From the NCBI GenBank assembly GCA_029262895.1, contig JAJCYM010000092.1, positions 1-62,919 on the forward strand: a stretch of 62,919 nucleotides of DNA, given 5' to 3'. Position numbers and translations under genes: made by a program. The first letter of the stretch is position 1. Every line of letters begins with the position of its first letter. This stretch comes from Roseivirga sp. Its GTDB lineage: Bacteria > Bacteroidota > Bacteroidia > Cytophagales > Cyclobacteriaceae. The notes below the pieces were generated by a model. It saw nothing but the letters and a program-made list of their open reading frames with translations, searched no databases and had not been told where the DNA came from. This document shows positions 32,862 to 41,886 of this stretch, in pieces.

Positions 32862-33674
32862 ATGATCACCTTCCCAAATGCTAAGATCAATCTGGGGCTT
32901 CAAATCACTGAGAAGCTGGCCAATGGCTACCATGCCATTAACAGTTGCCTCTATCCAATTCCCTGGTCGGATATTTTGGAAGTTGTCCCGGCAAAGAAAA
33001 CGTCATTTGCCGCTACAGGAATAGAAATTCCTGGAAAATCTGAGGACGATATCATCCTGAAAGCCTATAGACTCCTCAAGAAAGACTACCAACTTCCGGA
33101 ATTGGCCATCCATTTACACAAGCTCATCCCAATAGGTGCTGGCCTGGGTGGAGGTTCAGCTGACGCGGCATTTATGCTTAAACACCTTAACAATGAATTT
33201 CAGCTCTTTTTGGATGATGAAATACTTGAAGGCTATGCCGAAGAGTTGGGTAGTGATTGTCCCTTTTTTATTAGAAATCAGCCCGCCATCGTTACCGGAA
33301 CAGGCACAAAACTAGAGCCTCTGGATTTGAACTTGAGTGGTCTGTATTTAGTCATGATCAATCCAGGTATTCATGTTTCCACAAAACAAGCCTATGATGG
33401 GGTTAGCCCAACACCAGCTGATGTAGATATCAAGGAGTTATTGCTCTCGAGAGATTTCAAAGGATGGCAAAAAGACTTAATCAATGATTTTGAAAAGAGT
33501 GTCTTTGTGAAATTCCCTGAGTTGGGTGCCATCAAACAAAGTCTGTACAAACACGGAGCGGCCTATGCGGCCATGACGGGTTCAGGATCTAACATATTTG
33601 GGTTATTTGAGTCTAAACCCTCCGGGTTTGAGGCCGATTTGTCACATTGCTCAGTGAAGGAGTTTATTCTGTAG
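32862..33674 (+). CDS. ispE: 4-diphosphocytidyl-2-C-methyl-D-erythritol kinase
   Basis: The ATG at 32862 (MITFPNAKINLGLQ) matches the usual IspE N-terminus better than an ATG eight codons earlier; 270 residues. The GHMP-kinase ATP loop PIGAGLGGGSADAAFML, the catalytic Lys/Asp region (NAKINLG; ELGSDCPFF) and the C-terminal AMTGSGSNIFGLFE are all present. It phosphorylates CDP-methylerythritol in the MEP isoprenoid pathway. Its product feeds, among others, the menaquinone side chain, whose head-group genes lie at 53445-59841. Confidence 0.94.
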   Translation: MITFPNAKINLGLQITEKLANGYHAINSCLYPIPWSDILEVVPAKKTSFAATGIEIPGKSEDDIILKAYRLLKKDYQLPELAIHLHKLIPIGAGLGGGSADAAFMLKHLNNEFQLFLDDEILEGYAEELGSDCPFFIRNQPAIVTGTGTKLEPLDLNLSGLYLVMINPGIHVSTKQAYDGVSPTPADVDIKELLLSRDFKGWQKDLINDFEKSVFVKFPELGAIKQSLYKHGAAYAAMTGSGSNIFGLFESKPSGFEADLSHCSVKEFIL

Positions 33675-33721
33675 CCTCCAATTTCGTATATTCGATCACA
33701 CTACTTATAATTCACGTACTA

Positions 33722-34549
33722 ATGAGGAAATCTACACTGATCATTATGATCTTGCTTAGTGTATCGACTCTTGCTATGAGTCAGGTCGAGCAAGCTCAGC
33801 CCTTAAACGTTTACATTGAACAGGAAGGCAATTGGGTTGTCATTTATGCTGATAATAACGAGATATTCCCTCAATCCGTAAGTCTTGATTTAGATTATAA
33901 AGGATTGACCTTCAATGGAACCAAGAAGGAATTTTATCTTGTCCCCCCGGGAGAGGTCAAATTCAGAGTTGCTGAATTAAAAGCGAATGGCGGGAGCAAA
34001 TTACGCTTTAGCTATAAATACACTACCTATGTAGGTGACATACCCAATGCAAAACATGATAATTCGTTCTCCTATCTTCTCCCATTTCAGTCTGATGAGT
34101 CCTTTGAATTGACACAGGCATATGGAGGCAAGTTTTCACACAGAGACAAAAAGGCCTTGGATTTTACCATGCCTGAAGGAACTCTAATTGTTGCTGCCAG
34201 AGGCGGTCTGGTAATTAAGCTCAAGGAAGACTCCAACTTTGGCTGTGCGGAGGCTCGCTGTCTGGAATCATCCAACTTTGTGACAATTCTTCATGATGAT
34301 GGCTCTGTTGGCCAATATTTTCATTTGAGAAAAGATGGTGCCTCCGTGGAATTGGGCCAAACTGTTGAGTCAGGTGATTTGATTGGGTACAGTGGTAATA
34401 CAGGTTTCACTTCGGGCCCGCATTTGCACTTTGAAGTGGCCATCCCGACAAAAAAGGGCTTTAAAACGGTAGCCACCGAATTCATGATCAATGGCACCAA
34501 ACAACCTTTAATAAGGGGAAATTATTACAAGGCTGAAAAATCTAACTGA
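33722..34549 (+). CDS. M23-family metallopeptidase
   Basis: The ATG at 33722 begins a signal peptide (MRKSTLIIMILLSVSTLAMS); 275 residues. The C-terminal LytM domain has its zinc ligands: the HxxxxxxxD pair in SHRDKKALDF, His in YFHLRKDG and HxH in GPHLHFEV. N-terminal strands (about 25-120) form a separate beta domain. The protein should cut peptidoglycan cross-bridges or act in cell-wall remodelling; the zinc ligands suggest it is active rather than a degenerate EnvC type. It ends 4 bp from the convergent peptidase gene. Confidence 0.88.
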   Translation: MRKSTLIIMILLSVSTLAMSQVEQAQPLNVYIEQEGNWVVIYADNNEIFPQSVSLDLDYKGLTFNGTKKEFYLVPPGEVKFRVAELKANGGSKLRFSYKYTTYVGDIPNAKHDNSFSYLLPFQSDESFELTQAYGGKFSHRDKKALDFTMPEGTLIVAARGGLVIKLKEDSNFGCAEARCLESSNFVTILHDDGSVGQYFHLRKDGASVELGQTVESGDLIGYSGNTGFTSGPHLHFEVAIPTKKGFKTVATEFMINGTKQPLIRGNYYKAEKSN

Positions 34550-34553
34550 TCCG

Positions 34554-35765
34554 TTATCCAAAAGGGTCTTCCACAGACTTGCAAGGTTCTGTAAACCACT
34601 TTGGTCCATCCTCAGTCATGTAAATATGATCCTCTAATCGGATACCGAATTCACCTGGCATACAAATCATGGGTTCTACGCTGAAACACTGCCCAGGAAC
34701 CAAAGGGGTTCTGTCATTACCCACCAAATTAGGAGACTCATGTATGTCCAACCCGATGCCATGACCGGTACGATGAGGTAGGCCGGGCAACTTGTACTCC
34801 GGCCCTAAGCCTTGAGATTCTAAATATTTTCGCACCTCAACATCCAAATCACCGCAAGGCTTGCCTGTTTTAGCAGCATCAAAGGCCACTTGTTGTGCCT
34901 GACGTTCAATATTCCATATCTGACGCTGCCTTTCACTAATCTCTCCGTAAACGTAGGCCCTGGTTAAATCGGAAATGTAGCCGTTCAATTGGCAACCGGT
35001 ATCTACTAATACCATTCCGTTTTCGACTAAGTTTTGCGGTGCTTTGACACCATGAGGAAATGAAGTATCAACCCCAAAGAGTACAATGCAGAAGTAATTA
35101 CCAGAGGCTACACCGGATCTTATATGCGCCTCTTCAATAAAGTCAACGACCTCCTGACTACTAATACCCGGGCGCATGATTTTGGCGGCAGCCTTATGTA
35201 CATCCAGTGTAATATCCATCGCCAATTTAATCAGGGCTATTTCATCGGCTGATTTAATACTTCGACAACCGGTGATTACCGGCTTTCCAGATACAAAGTC
35301 GAATTTCGGGTTAGCTGCACTCAACAACTCTGACATAAAGAATGGAATTTGCTCATCAAGACCAACCTTGCCTTCAGACAGGCCATAATTAGACAGTATG
35401 GTTCCAAACAAGGCGTAAGGGTCCTCATGCTCCTCCCAGCAATTAACTGGCCCCTCTAAAGTCATAAAGCCTTTCAATGTGCCCTCCTCAAATTGTGGTG
35501 AAATAAATTCCAAAGCCCCATTGGGGAAAATAAGTGCTCCTACAATACGCTCACTGGGATGCCATGGTGTACCTGTGAAATAATATAGGCTGGTTCCTGC
35601 ATGAACATAGATAGCATCGAATCCTTCTTGTGCCATTAAGGCCCCTGCCCTGGCGGCTCTTTCTTTATACTCAGACAATCCAATGGCTTTTGCCCCTAAG
35701 GTTCTATTCTTGAATTTGGATAATTCAATCTCAACTGTCGAACCTCCTACTCCTATTGTTCTCAT
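34554..35765 (-). CDS. M24-family Xaa-Pro peptidase
   Basis: The 403-residue protein has a creatinase/prolidase-like N-terminal domain (to about 165) and a pita-bread catalytic domain. The two-metal site is visible: Asp in VLVDTGCQLNGYISDLTRAY (two aspartates), His in LPHRTGHGIGLDIHES, Glu in SVEPMICMPGEFGIRLED (two glutamates). It should remove the N-terminal residue before proline or cleave Xaa-Pro dipeptides. No signal peptide is seen, so it is cytoplasmic. It is convergent with the M23 gene with only a four-base gap. Confidence 0.88.
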   Translation of the reverse strand: MRTIGVGGSTVEIELSKFKNRTLGAKAIGLSEYKERAARAGALMAQEGFDAIYVHAGTSLYYFTGTPWHPSERIVGALIFPNGALEFISPQFEEGTLKGFMTLEGPVNCWEEHEDPYALFGTILSNYGLSEGKVGLDEQIPFFMSELLSAANPKFDFVSGKPVITGCRSIKSADEIALIKLAMDITLDVHKAAAKIMRPGISSQEVVDFIEEAHIRSGVASGNYFCIVLFGVDTSFPHGVKAPQNLVENGMVLVDTGCQLNGYISDLTRAYVYGEISERQRQIWNIERQAQQVAFDAAKTGKPCGDLDVEVRKYLESQGLGPEYKLPGLPHRTGHGIGLDIHESPNLVGNDRTPLVPGQCFSVEPMICMPGEFGIRLEDHIYMTEDGPKWFTEPCKSVEDPFG

Positions 35766-35870
35766 AATTCAATCTTCTAAAATCTAAACTATGCATTTTT
35801 CTGATTGACCAGTGGTTTCTTATGAAAGGACAACGAAAGAAACCAGAGAGACCCGAATGAAAATGGTCTT

Positions 35871-36764
35871 CTATGGTTTGGTAGAAGTTTTTTTCTTAAG
35901 GACCGGATAACTGAGCACAGAGACAAGAATAATCAAAGTGCCCCAGTAGAATCCCCCACTCATTTTTTCTTTCTCTCCATAGATAATCACGGCCATCACA
36001 ATACCATAAACAGGCTCAAGATTAATGCTCAGATTGACCGTAAAGGCGGAAATTCGCCTCATCAATTCTACAGATTCTGCAAAAGCATAAACTGTACAAG
36101 CCAAAGAAAGTACTAGCAAAAAACCAATGTCCCTTGATGTAGGTAAGGCATATGAAACTGAGGTTTCAAGAATGAATGTCTGATATATGGGTATGAAAAT
36201 GAACAGGGCTATGCATGCACCAATCATTTCATAAAAAGTGATCACGTATGGAGAGTGCTTTTTTGTATAAAGTGAATTGAGTACGTAAAAAGTAGCGGAA
36301 AGCAGGGCAGCACAAATGGCGAGGATCAGCCCTAAGGCATTGTCAAATTCAAACTGAAAAATTAAATACAGTCCAATAATCGCTACAAAGCCCAACACCA
36401 CCTCCAGCGGGCTGATTTTCCTTTTACTGAAAAGTGGTTCCAAAAGACTGGTCCAAAAGGTAACCGTGGCCATACCTGCGAGACAAACGGAAACAGTAGA
36501 AATTCTGGCGGACTCAAAAAACAACACCCAATGGGCAGCCACGATTAAACCCGTCAAAAGAATTTTAATCAAGGCCTTTCTTTCCAGGCGTATGGTTTCT
36601 CCTTTGAAACGGATCAAAAACAAAAGCGCAATGGCTGCTATACCGGTTCTGTAAAGCACCACATCTGTGGTAGGCATATGAATTTCCTTGCCCAAGATTG
36701 CTGTGAAACCCCATAGTACAACAATAAAATGAAGCTTAAAATAATCTTTGAAGCTGCTCGGCAT
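35871..36764 (-). CDS. EamA-family (DMT) transporter
   Basis: The 297-residue protein has about ten membrane segments in two EamA halves: FKLHFIVVLWGFTAILGKEIH at the start, VVAAHWVLFFESARISTVSVCLAGMA and, in the second half, LACTVYAFAESVELMRRISAFTVNLSINLEPVYGIVMAVIIYGE (the conserved EamA ending). It probably exports a metabolite; substrate cannot be inferred. It overlaps the upstream LptF/LptG gene by one base and is therefore in its operon. Confidence 0.85.
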   Translation of the reverse strand: MPSSFKDYFKLHFIVVLWGFTAILGKEIHMPTTDVVLYRTGIAAIALLFLIRFKGETIRLERKALIKILLTGLIVAAHWVLFFESARISTVSVCLAGMATVTFWTSLLEPLFSKRKISPLEVVLGFVAIIGLYLIFQFEFDNALGLILAICAALLSATFYVLNSLYTKKHSPYVITFYEMIGACIALFIFIPIYQTFILETSVSYALPTSRDIGFLLVLSLACTVYAFAESVELMRRISAFTVNLSINLEPVYGIVMAVIIYGEKEKMSGGFYWGTLIILVSVLSYPVLKKKTSTKP

Positions 36765-37846
36765 TATTTAGGCACTATTTTGTACAGCACCATGGCCACC
36801 CCACTGAAGATGATGTTGGGCATCCATACGGCAAGTAGCGGATCAGTCGAACCTGTTTCCGCCATACTTTTTGAAGCGATAAAGAGAATGATGAAAATAA
36901 AGGCTATAAGAAAGCCCATGGCAATTTGAAAACCCACACCTCCTCTGGTCTTCCTAGATGACACAATAAGTCCAATAAATGTCAAGACTAACATGGAAAA
37001 TGGGGACATGTAGCGCACGTACTTCTCAATCTGGTAAATAGGAATGTTATCGGCACCCTTCAATTCCAGATTTGCGATATAATCGTTGAGCTCATTAATT
37101 GTCAGGGTCTGCTCAAGGCTTTTGTTATTCCCAAAATCATCGGGTGTCATATTTAAATGAAGTAAGGTGTCCCTGGTTTTTCCATATACATAATCTTCCG
37201 AAAACTCCTTAAATTCTCTTAAATGCCAATCAATTGCTTTCCAAGCCCTTTCTGTGGTGTCCCATTTTATTTGCTTTGAGGTAAACTTATACAACACCTT
37301 TTTATCCTGTATCTCCTCTAAAGTAAATCGATGGCCCTCATCCTTGAATGAATTATAGGAGGCCAGATAAACATAGCTGGTCGGGCTCACTTTGAAATGA
37401 ACATCCCGTTCGTTATAACTGAATTTTTTATTTGCAAAGTACTGCTGTTCAAAGGCGATCCTCGATTTATTGGCATTAGGTATCACCCAACCAGTAAATA
37501 AGAAACTCACTATCGCAATGGCAACAGACCCGATAAGGTATGGACGCATAAGCCGCGGAAAACTCACCCCACCCGCAAGCATAGCTATGATTTCGGTATG
37601 CCCGGCAAGCTTTGATGTGACAAAGACTGCAGCAATAAACACTGTTAAAGGGGCAATTAGATTGGCTATATAGGGTGCATACGTAAGAAAGTAACCCAGA
37701 ATCTCCATGGTGGATACCTCGTTCTTAATGAAACTTTCGTTTCGTTCAGAATAGGTGATAATCAACACAATCGATACAAGAATAACCACCACAAACACAA
37801 ATGTGGTAAGGAATTTCTTGATGATATAGCGATCCAGAATGTTCAT
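36764..37846 (-). CDS. LptF/LptG-family permease of the LPS export system
   Basis: The 360-residue protein begins MNILDRYIIKKFLTTF, the signature of YjgP/YjgQ (LptF/LptG) permeases. Three N-terminal membrane helices, a periplasmic beta-jellyroll (about 130-255, RDVHFKVSPTSYVYL) and three C-terminal helices follow (MSPFSMLVLTFIGLIVSSRK, GFQIAMGFLIAFIFIILF). It would extract lipopolysaccharide from the inner membrane with LptB; which of LptF or LptG it is cannot be told. It abuts tgt (0 bp gap) and the EamA gene on the same strand. Confidence 0.9.
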   Translation of the reverse strand: MNILDRYIIKKFLTTFVFVVVILVSIVLIITYSERNESFIKNEVSTMEILGYFLTYAPYIANLIAPLTVFIAAVFVTSKLAGHTEIIAMLAGGVSFPRLMRPYLIGSVAIAIVSFLFTGWVIPNANKSRIAFEQQYFANKKFSYNERDVHFKVSPTSYVYLASYNSFKDEGHRFTLEEIQDKKVLYKFTSKQIKWDTTERAWKAIDWHLREFKEFSEDYVYGKTRDTLLHLNMTPDDFGNNKSLEQTLTINELNDYIANLELKGADNIPIYQIEKYVRYMSPFSMLVLTFIGLIVSSRKTRGGVGFQIAMGFLIAFIFIILFIASKSMAETGSTDPLLAVWMPNIIFSGVAMVLYKIVPK

Positions 37847-38977
37847 TTAAAGGCGATTAGTCACTTTTTTAACCATTTCGTTCTTCCAAGAGGCAAAGGT
37901 ACCCATCTTTATCTGTTCACGGGCTTCTTTTACCAGCCATAGGTAAAACGAGAGATTATGAATACTAGCAATTTGCGCGCCTAACATTTCCTTGCTCGTG
38001 ATTAAATGTCGCAAATAAGCTTTGTTGTAAAAGGAGCTGGCGTAACCATCCATGTTTGGGTCTACCGCGCTGAAGTCATCTTTCCATTTTTCATTGCGCA
38101 TATTCAGAATGCCCTCACTGGTAAAGAGCATTCCGTTTCTGGCATTCCTGGTTGGCATTACGCAATCAAACATATCCACCCCAAGAGCAATACATTCTAA
38201 AATATTCTCAGGCGTTCCCACCCCCATTAAGTAACGTGGCTTGTCCTTTGGCAGAATGTCACAAACCACTTCAGTTTGCTCATACATTATTTCGTGGGGC
38301 TCACCCACCGAAAGCCCGCCAATAGCATTGCCCTCCCTTTCAAATGAGGCGATGGTTTCTGCAGATTTTACTCTCAAATCTTTGAAGGTACTTCCCTGTA
38401 CAATTGGAAAAAGCGTTTGATCATAACCATACAACCCTTCAGTTTCATCAAATCTATCACAACACCTTTTGAGCCAACGATGTGTCATCTCCATGGATTC
38501 TCGTGCATATCCATATTCACAAGGATATGGCGTACACTCGTCAAAGGCCATCATAATATCCGCTCCAATAACCCTTTGAATGTCCATCACCTTTTCGGGT
38601 GAAAACATATGCTTTGACCCATCAATATGCGATTTAAAGGTAACGCCCTCCTCTTTGATCTTTCGTGTTCCCGATAGTGAATACACCTGGTAGCCACCAC
38701 TGTCGGTTAGCATAGGTTTTTCCCAACCATTGAACTTATGCAAGCCACCACCCTTTTGAATGATGTCTAAACCGGGCCTTAAATAGAGATGATAGGTATT
38801 GCCAAGGATGATTTCGGCATGAATATCCTGATCAAGTTCTCGCTGATGAACCGCCTTCACAGAACCTGCAGTGCCTACAGGCATAAAAATAGGCGTTTCG
38901 ATTTCACCATGCGCTGTAGTGATGTGACCTGCTCTGGCTTTTGATTTTGAATCTTGTGCTTCTAACTTGAATTCCAT
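37847..38977 (-). CDS. tgt: tRNA-guanine transglycosylase, zinc ligands missing
   Basis: The 376-residue protein has the Tgt catalytic residues: Asp92 in LTDSGGYQVYS and nucleophile Asp270 in GVDMFDCVMPTRNARNG. It exchanges guanine-34 for preQ1 in tRNAs with GUN anticodons. The zinc site usual near the C-terminus (CxCxxC before YSRAYLHHL) is not present: the aligned stretch AVDPNMDGYASSFYNKAYLRHL (split here at about 303-324) has Met, Gly and Ser instead of the three cysteines. The following KEMLGAQIASIHNLSFYLWL is well kept, so the fold ending is intact. It starts the tgt-lptF/G-EamA operon. Confidence 0.94.
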   Translation of the reverse strand: MEFKLEAQDSKSKARAGHITTAHGEIETPIFMPVGTAGSVKAVHQRELDQDIHAEIILGNTYHLYLRPGLDIIQKGGGLHKFNGWEKPMLTDSGGYQVYSLSGTRKIKEEGVTFKSHIDGSKHMFSPEKVMDIQRVIGADIMMAFDECTPYPCEYGYARESMEMTHRWLKRCCDRFDETEGLYGYDQTLFPIVQGSTFKDLRVKSAETIASFEREGNAIGGLSVGEPHEIMYEQTEVVCDILPKDKPRYLMGVGTPENILECIALGVDMFDCVMPTRNARNGMLFTSEGILNMRNEKWKDDFSAVDPNMDGYASSFYNKAYLRHLITSKEMLGAQIASIHNLSFYLWLVKEAREQIKMGTFASWKNEMVKKVTNRL

Positions 38978-38993
38978 CCCCTTGATTATCGCA

Positions 38994-39001
38994 CAAAAAT
39001 A
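38994..39001 (-). promoter_or_regulatory. -7 element upstream of tgt
   Basis: On the minus strand TATTTTTG matches TAnnTTTG exactly, 16 bp before the tgt start. No TTG is at the right distance upstream. Confidence 0.4.
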
Positions 39002-39054
39002 GTACTAATCGTTAATTCTTATTTCTTTAATTTTCCATTAGTCATTTCTCTGAA

Positions 39055-40158
39055 TTGGAATTAAGTCTGCTCATATTATTTGCCTTTTGCCTTTTGGTTC
39101 AGGTCTACTATTCCCTGAGGTATTTTGGCGGGCTAATTCAATATAGAAGTCAGGAACCAACCCACAGAGAAGAGATACCTGTAACTATCGTAGTAGCGGC
39201 CAGAAATGAGGCTGACAATTTACCCTTGCTACTTCAACGTTTAAAAAGTCAAGACTACTCCAACTACGAAGTAATTGTAGTTAACGATAGATCTGAGGAT
39301 GGAACTGAAGCTATTCTGAAGACCTTCTCAGGTCAATTTCCAAAACTCCGATATATAAATATTGACATGCTTCCAGATGGCTGGAATGGAAAAAAACATG
39401 CGTTGAAACGGGGAATAGAAGCAGCCAGAAATGAAGTTATATTATTGACTGATGCTGATTGTGTGCCGAAAAGCGATCATTGGGTATCTGAAATGTCGGG
39501 GGCTTTTGACAAAAAGACTGACTTTGTACTTGGCTTTTCTCCTTATGAAGAGAAGCCAGGGTTTCTCAATCATTTTATTCGGTTCGAAACCTTATGGACC
39601 GGCATTCAATACTTGTCATTTGCCATTGCACACAAACCCTATATGGGGGTAGGTAGAAACCTTGCCTATAGAAAGCGCATTTTTCTCAATGATGGGTTCA
39701 AAAACACCCAACACATTACCGGTGGAGATGATGATTTGTTAGTAAACGCATTCGCTAATAAATCCAATACCGAAATCATGATTGACCAATCTGCTCAGTG
39801 CATATCTGTTCCAAAAAAAACCTGGGCATCCTATTTGACACAAAAAACTCGTCATTTGTCGGTAGGGAAAGAATATCGTCAAAAAGACCGAACGAGATTG
39901 GGCATTTTTGCGTTATGTAATTTGTTCGGTTGGTTTTTACTCTTTTACCTTCTTTTTGCGGGTCATAACATCGGTTGGATTTTGACAATGTTTGGGTTTA
40001 GGAGCACATTATTTTATATTATCTTTACCCGAACAGGTCGAAAACTTGGAGTGAGAATATTGCCGTTTACCCTACCTCTGTTAGATTTATTCTATAATCT
40101 TTTTTACTTGGTGGTTGGATTGAGGGTACTCGCTGCGAAAAGAATTAAATGGAGTTAG
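39055..40158 (+). CDS. GT2-family glycosyltransferase, membrane-bound
   Basis: The 367-residue protein has an N-terminal membrane segment, a GT-A catalytic domain (PVTIVVAARNEADNLP, VIVVNDRSEDGT, the metal-binding LLTDADCVP, GGDDDLLVNAF) and two or three C-terminal membrane helices (about 280-360). Members make polysaccharides or glycolipids from nucleotide sugars. The only plausible start is TTG at 39055, because no ATG or GTG lies in frame nearby; the next upstream in-frame stop is at 39028. Its 3' end overlaps the following sigma-factor gene by 10 bp. Confidence 0.85.
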   Translation: MELSLLILFAFCLLVQVYYSLRYFGGLIQYRSQEPTHREEIPVTIVVAARNEADNLPLLLQRLKSQDYSNYEVIVVNDRSEDGTEAILKTFSGQFPKLRYINIDMLPDGWNGKKHALKRGIEAARNEVILLTDADCVPKSDHWVSEMSGAFDKKTDFVLGFSPYEEKPGFLNHFIRFETLWTGIQYLSFAIAHKPYMGVGRNLAYRKRIFLNDGFKNTQHITGGDDDLLVNAFANKSNTEIMIDQSAQCISVPKKTWASYLTQKTRHLSVGKEYRQKDRTRLGIFALCNLFGWFLLFYLLFAGHNIGWILTMFGFRSTLFYIIFTRTGRKLGVRILPFTLPLLDLFYNLFYLVVGLRVLAAKRIKWS

Positions 40159-40757
40159 GAAAGCAATTTTCAGAGAAGGCATTACAGGATTTTAAATTAA
40201 TAGATGACGCGGTCAATGGCCAGGATCAACAGGCCTTTGCATCTTTGATGCAGCGCTACAAAAAGCCCGTCTATCATATGATCCTCAAAATGGTCAGAAA
40301 TGTGGATGACGCGGAAGATCTGACCATAGAGGCATTTGCAAAGGCCTTCAAGAACCTTCACAAATTCAAAAAGGATTTCACATTCAGTACCTGGCTCTTC
40401 AGAATTGCTACCAATAACACCATTGATTTTATTCGTAAAAAGAGGTTGGACACCATGAGTCTGGACACTTCCTTTAAGGATGACAATGGCGACTCTGTCA
40501 CCATTGATGTTCAGGACAGAAACCTCAACCCACAAGAAGAAGCGATTAAAGCCCAAAAAATAGAGTTGGTCCAAATGTTTGTCACGAAGCTTCCTGCCAA
40601 ATACCAGCGGCTGGTTAGGCTCAGGTACTTTGATGAGCTGAGCTACGAAGAAATTGCCCGTGAACTTGAAGCACCACTGGGCACAGTCAAAGCGCAATTA
40701 CACAGAGCCAGAGAGCTTATGTATGACCTGGTAAAAGGCAAAAAAGAGCACATTTAA
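40149..40757 (+). CDS. ECF-type RNA polymerase sigma factor
   Basis: The 202-residue protein has sigma region 2 (DAEDLTIEAFAKAFKNLHKF, TFSTWLFRIATNNTIDFIRKK) and region 4 (LPAKYQRLVRLRYFDELSYEEIARELEAPLGTVKAQLHRAR), with no region 1 or 3. These are the extracytoplasmic-function sigma factor hallmarks; the motif pieces are quoted shortened here by position: region 2 at ~40-100, region 4 at ~140-195. There is no anti-sigma factor gene beside it; the upstream neighbour is a glycosyltransferase (10-bp overlap) and the downstream one is rsmG. Its regulon and signal are unknown. Confidence 0.92.
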   Translation: MELGKQFSEKALQDFKLIDDAVNGQDQQAFASLMQRYKKPVYHMILKMVRNVDDAEDLTIEAFAKAFKNLHKFKKDFTFSTWLFRIATNNTIDFIRKKRLDTMSLDTSFKDDNGDSVTIDVQDRNLNPQEEAIKAQKIELVQMFVTKLPAKYQRLVRLRYFDELSYEEIARELEAPLGTVKAQLHRARELMYDLVKGKKEHI

Positions 40758-40790
40758 TAAATCTCTTTCTATCTTCGCGTTCACTTGCAC

Positions 40791-41435
40791 ATGGAGATAA
40801 TTTCACAACACTTTCCCAACCTTAACCCCAAGCAAATCGCTCAGTTTGAGCAGCTCAAAGACTTATATACATATTGGAATGAACGCGTTAATCTCATATC
40901 GCGAAAGGACATTGACAATCTATATGAGAAACACGTACTCCACTCCCTTGGCATAGTCACCGTCCTAGATTTTATGCCCGAATCCCACATTCTTGATGTA
41001 GGCACGGGAGGTGGATTTCCAGGTATCCCTCTGGCCATTATGTTTCCTGAATGTCAATTTGATCTCGTTGATTCAACAGGAAAAAAAATAGTTGTGGTCA
41101 AAAATATTGCCTCAGAGTTAGGACTTGAAAATGTGGTAGCCAGGCAAATCAGAGCCGAAGAGATTAAAAATAAACAGTATGATTTTGTTGTAAGCAGGGC
41201 CGTCTCTCGACTTTCCATATTTTACTCCTGGATCAATGATAAATTCAAGGTCCAATCAAGGCACAAACTCAAAAATGGCCTCCTGTATCTTAAAGGAGGA
41301 GATTTAAGAGAAGAAATTGCAGAGTCTGGCCTAAGAAATGTTAAAGAGTACAGCCTTTCCGGTGAATTTTCCTCAGACTTTTTTGAGACAAAGAAGGTAG
41401 TTTATGTCCCAGCTCAATTGTCCCGAGTAAGGTAA
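40791..41435 (+). CDS. rsmG: 16S rRNA (guanine-527-N7)-methyltransferase
   Basis: The ATG at 40791 is preferred to TTG two codons earlier; 214 residues. The SAM motif HILDVGTGGGFPGIPLAIMFP (~68-88) and the VDSTGKKI and VVSRAVSRL segments are those of RsmG/GidB. It methylates G527 in the 530 loop of 16S rRNA; loss of it gives low-level streptomycin resistance in other bacteria. Its 3' end overlaps the convergent membrane-protein gene by 22 bp. Confidence 0.93.
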   Translation: MEIISQHFPNLNPKQIAQFEQLKDLYTYWNERVNLISRKDIDNLYEKHVLHSLGIVTVLDFMPESHILDVGTGGGFPGIPLAIMFPECQFDLVDSTGKKIVVVKNIASELGLENVVARQIRAEEIKNKQYDFVVSRAVSRLSIFYSWINDKFKVQSRHKLKNGLLYLKGGDLREEIAESGLRNVKEYSLSGEFSSDFFETKKVVYVPAQLSRVR

Positions 41436-41815
41436 GATTCAGTCTTATCTTCCTTTGGCTTGGCAGTGAAAACCATAATGGCATAAACTCCCAAAGCGGT
41501 TCCAACTGGGATGTTCAGTAATCCAATTACCGCGAATACCAGGCCTGGTGTATCAGCCCATTTACTATTGTTCACAAGTCCAAAACCGATGATCAATCTT
41601 GGTATCAAAAATAAAATAGCAATCGCCCACACCACTTTCTCTATCAAGTCGAAAAACCACATCATTTCTGGCACAAAGTCGGCATCTCTGGTCGCCATAT
41701 CCAAGACAAAATCCATGAAATAGCTGTAGAAGAACATCATAACCAGGCCTAATGCGCTAAAAGCGATAAAGCAAATACCTATGACTTTTCGGTGAATTGG
41801 TTCTGTTAAATCCAT
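41414..41815 (-). CDS. Small four-helix membrane protein, unknown
   Basis: The ATG at 41815 (MDLTEPIHRKVIG) is preferred over an upstream TTG at 41854; 133 residues. Four hydrophobic helices are visible (VIGICFIAFSALGLVMMFFYSYF; VVWAIAILFLIPRLIIGFGL; PGLVFAVIGLLNIPVGTALG; YAIMVF). The end overlaps rsmG tail-to-tail. I cannot name the family. Confidence 0.65.
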   Translation of the reverse strand: MDLTEPIHRKVIGICFIAFSALGLVMMFFYSYFMDFVLDMATRDADFVPEMMWFFDLIEKVVWAIAILFLIPRLIIGFGLVNNSKWADTPGLVFAVIGLLNIPVGTALGVYAIMVFTAKPKEDKTESYLTRDN

Positions 41816-41837
41816 GACTTTAATTTTCAATAAATAT

Positions 41838-41862
41838 AAAAAAAGCCCCAACAAGTTGGGGC
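41838..41862 (-). terminator. Terminator of the MacB-type permease gene
   Basis: GCCCCAAC and GTTGGGGC (41845-41852, 41855-41862) pair around AA, followed on the minus strand by seven T. It is 24 bp after the stop of the permease gene. Confidence 0.9.
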
Positions 41863-41886
41863 CATTTCATCAGCGGTATAAACCGC

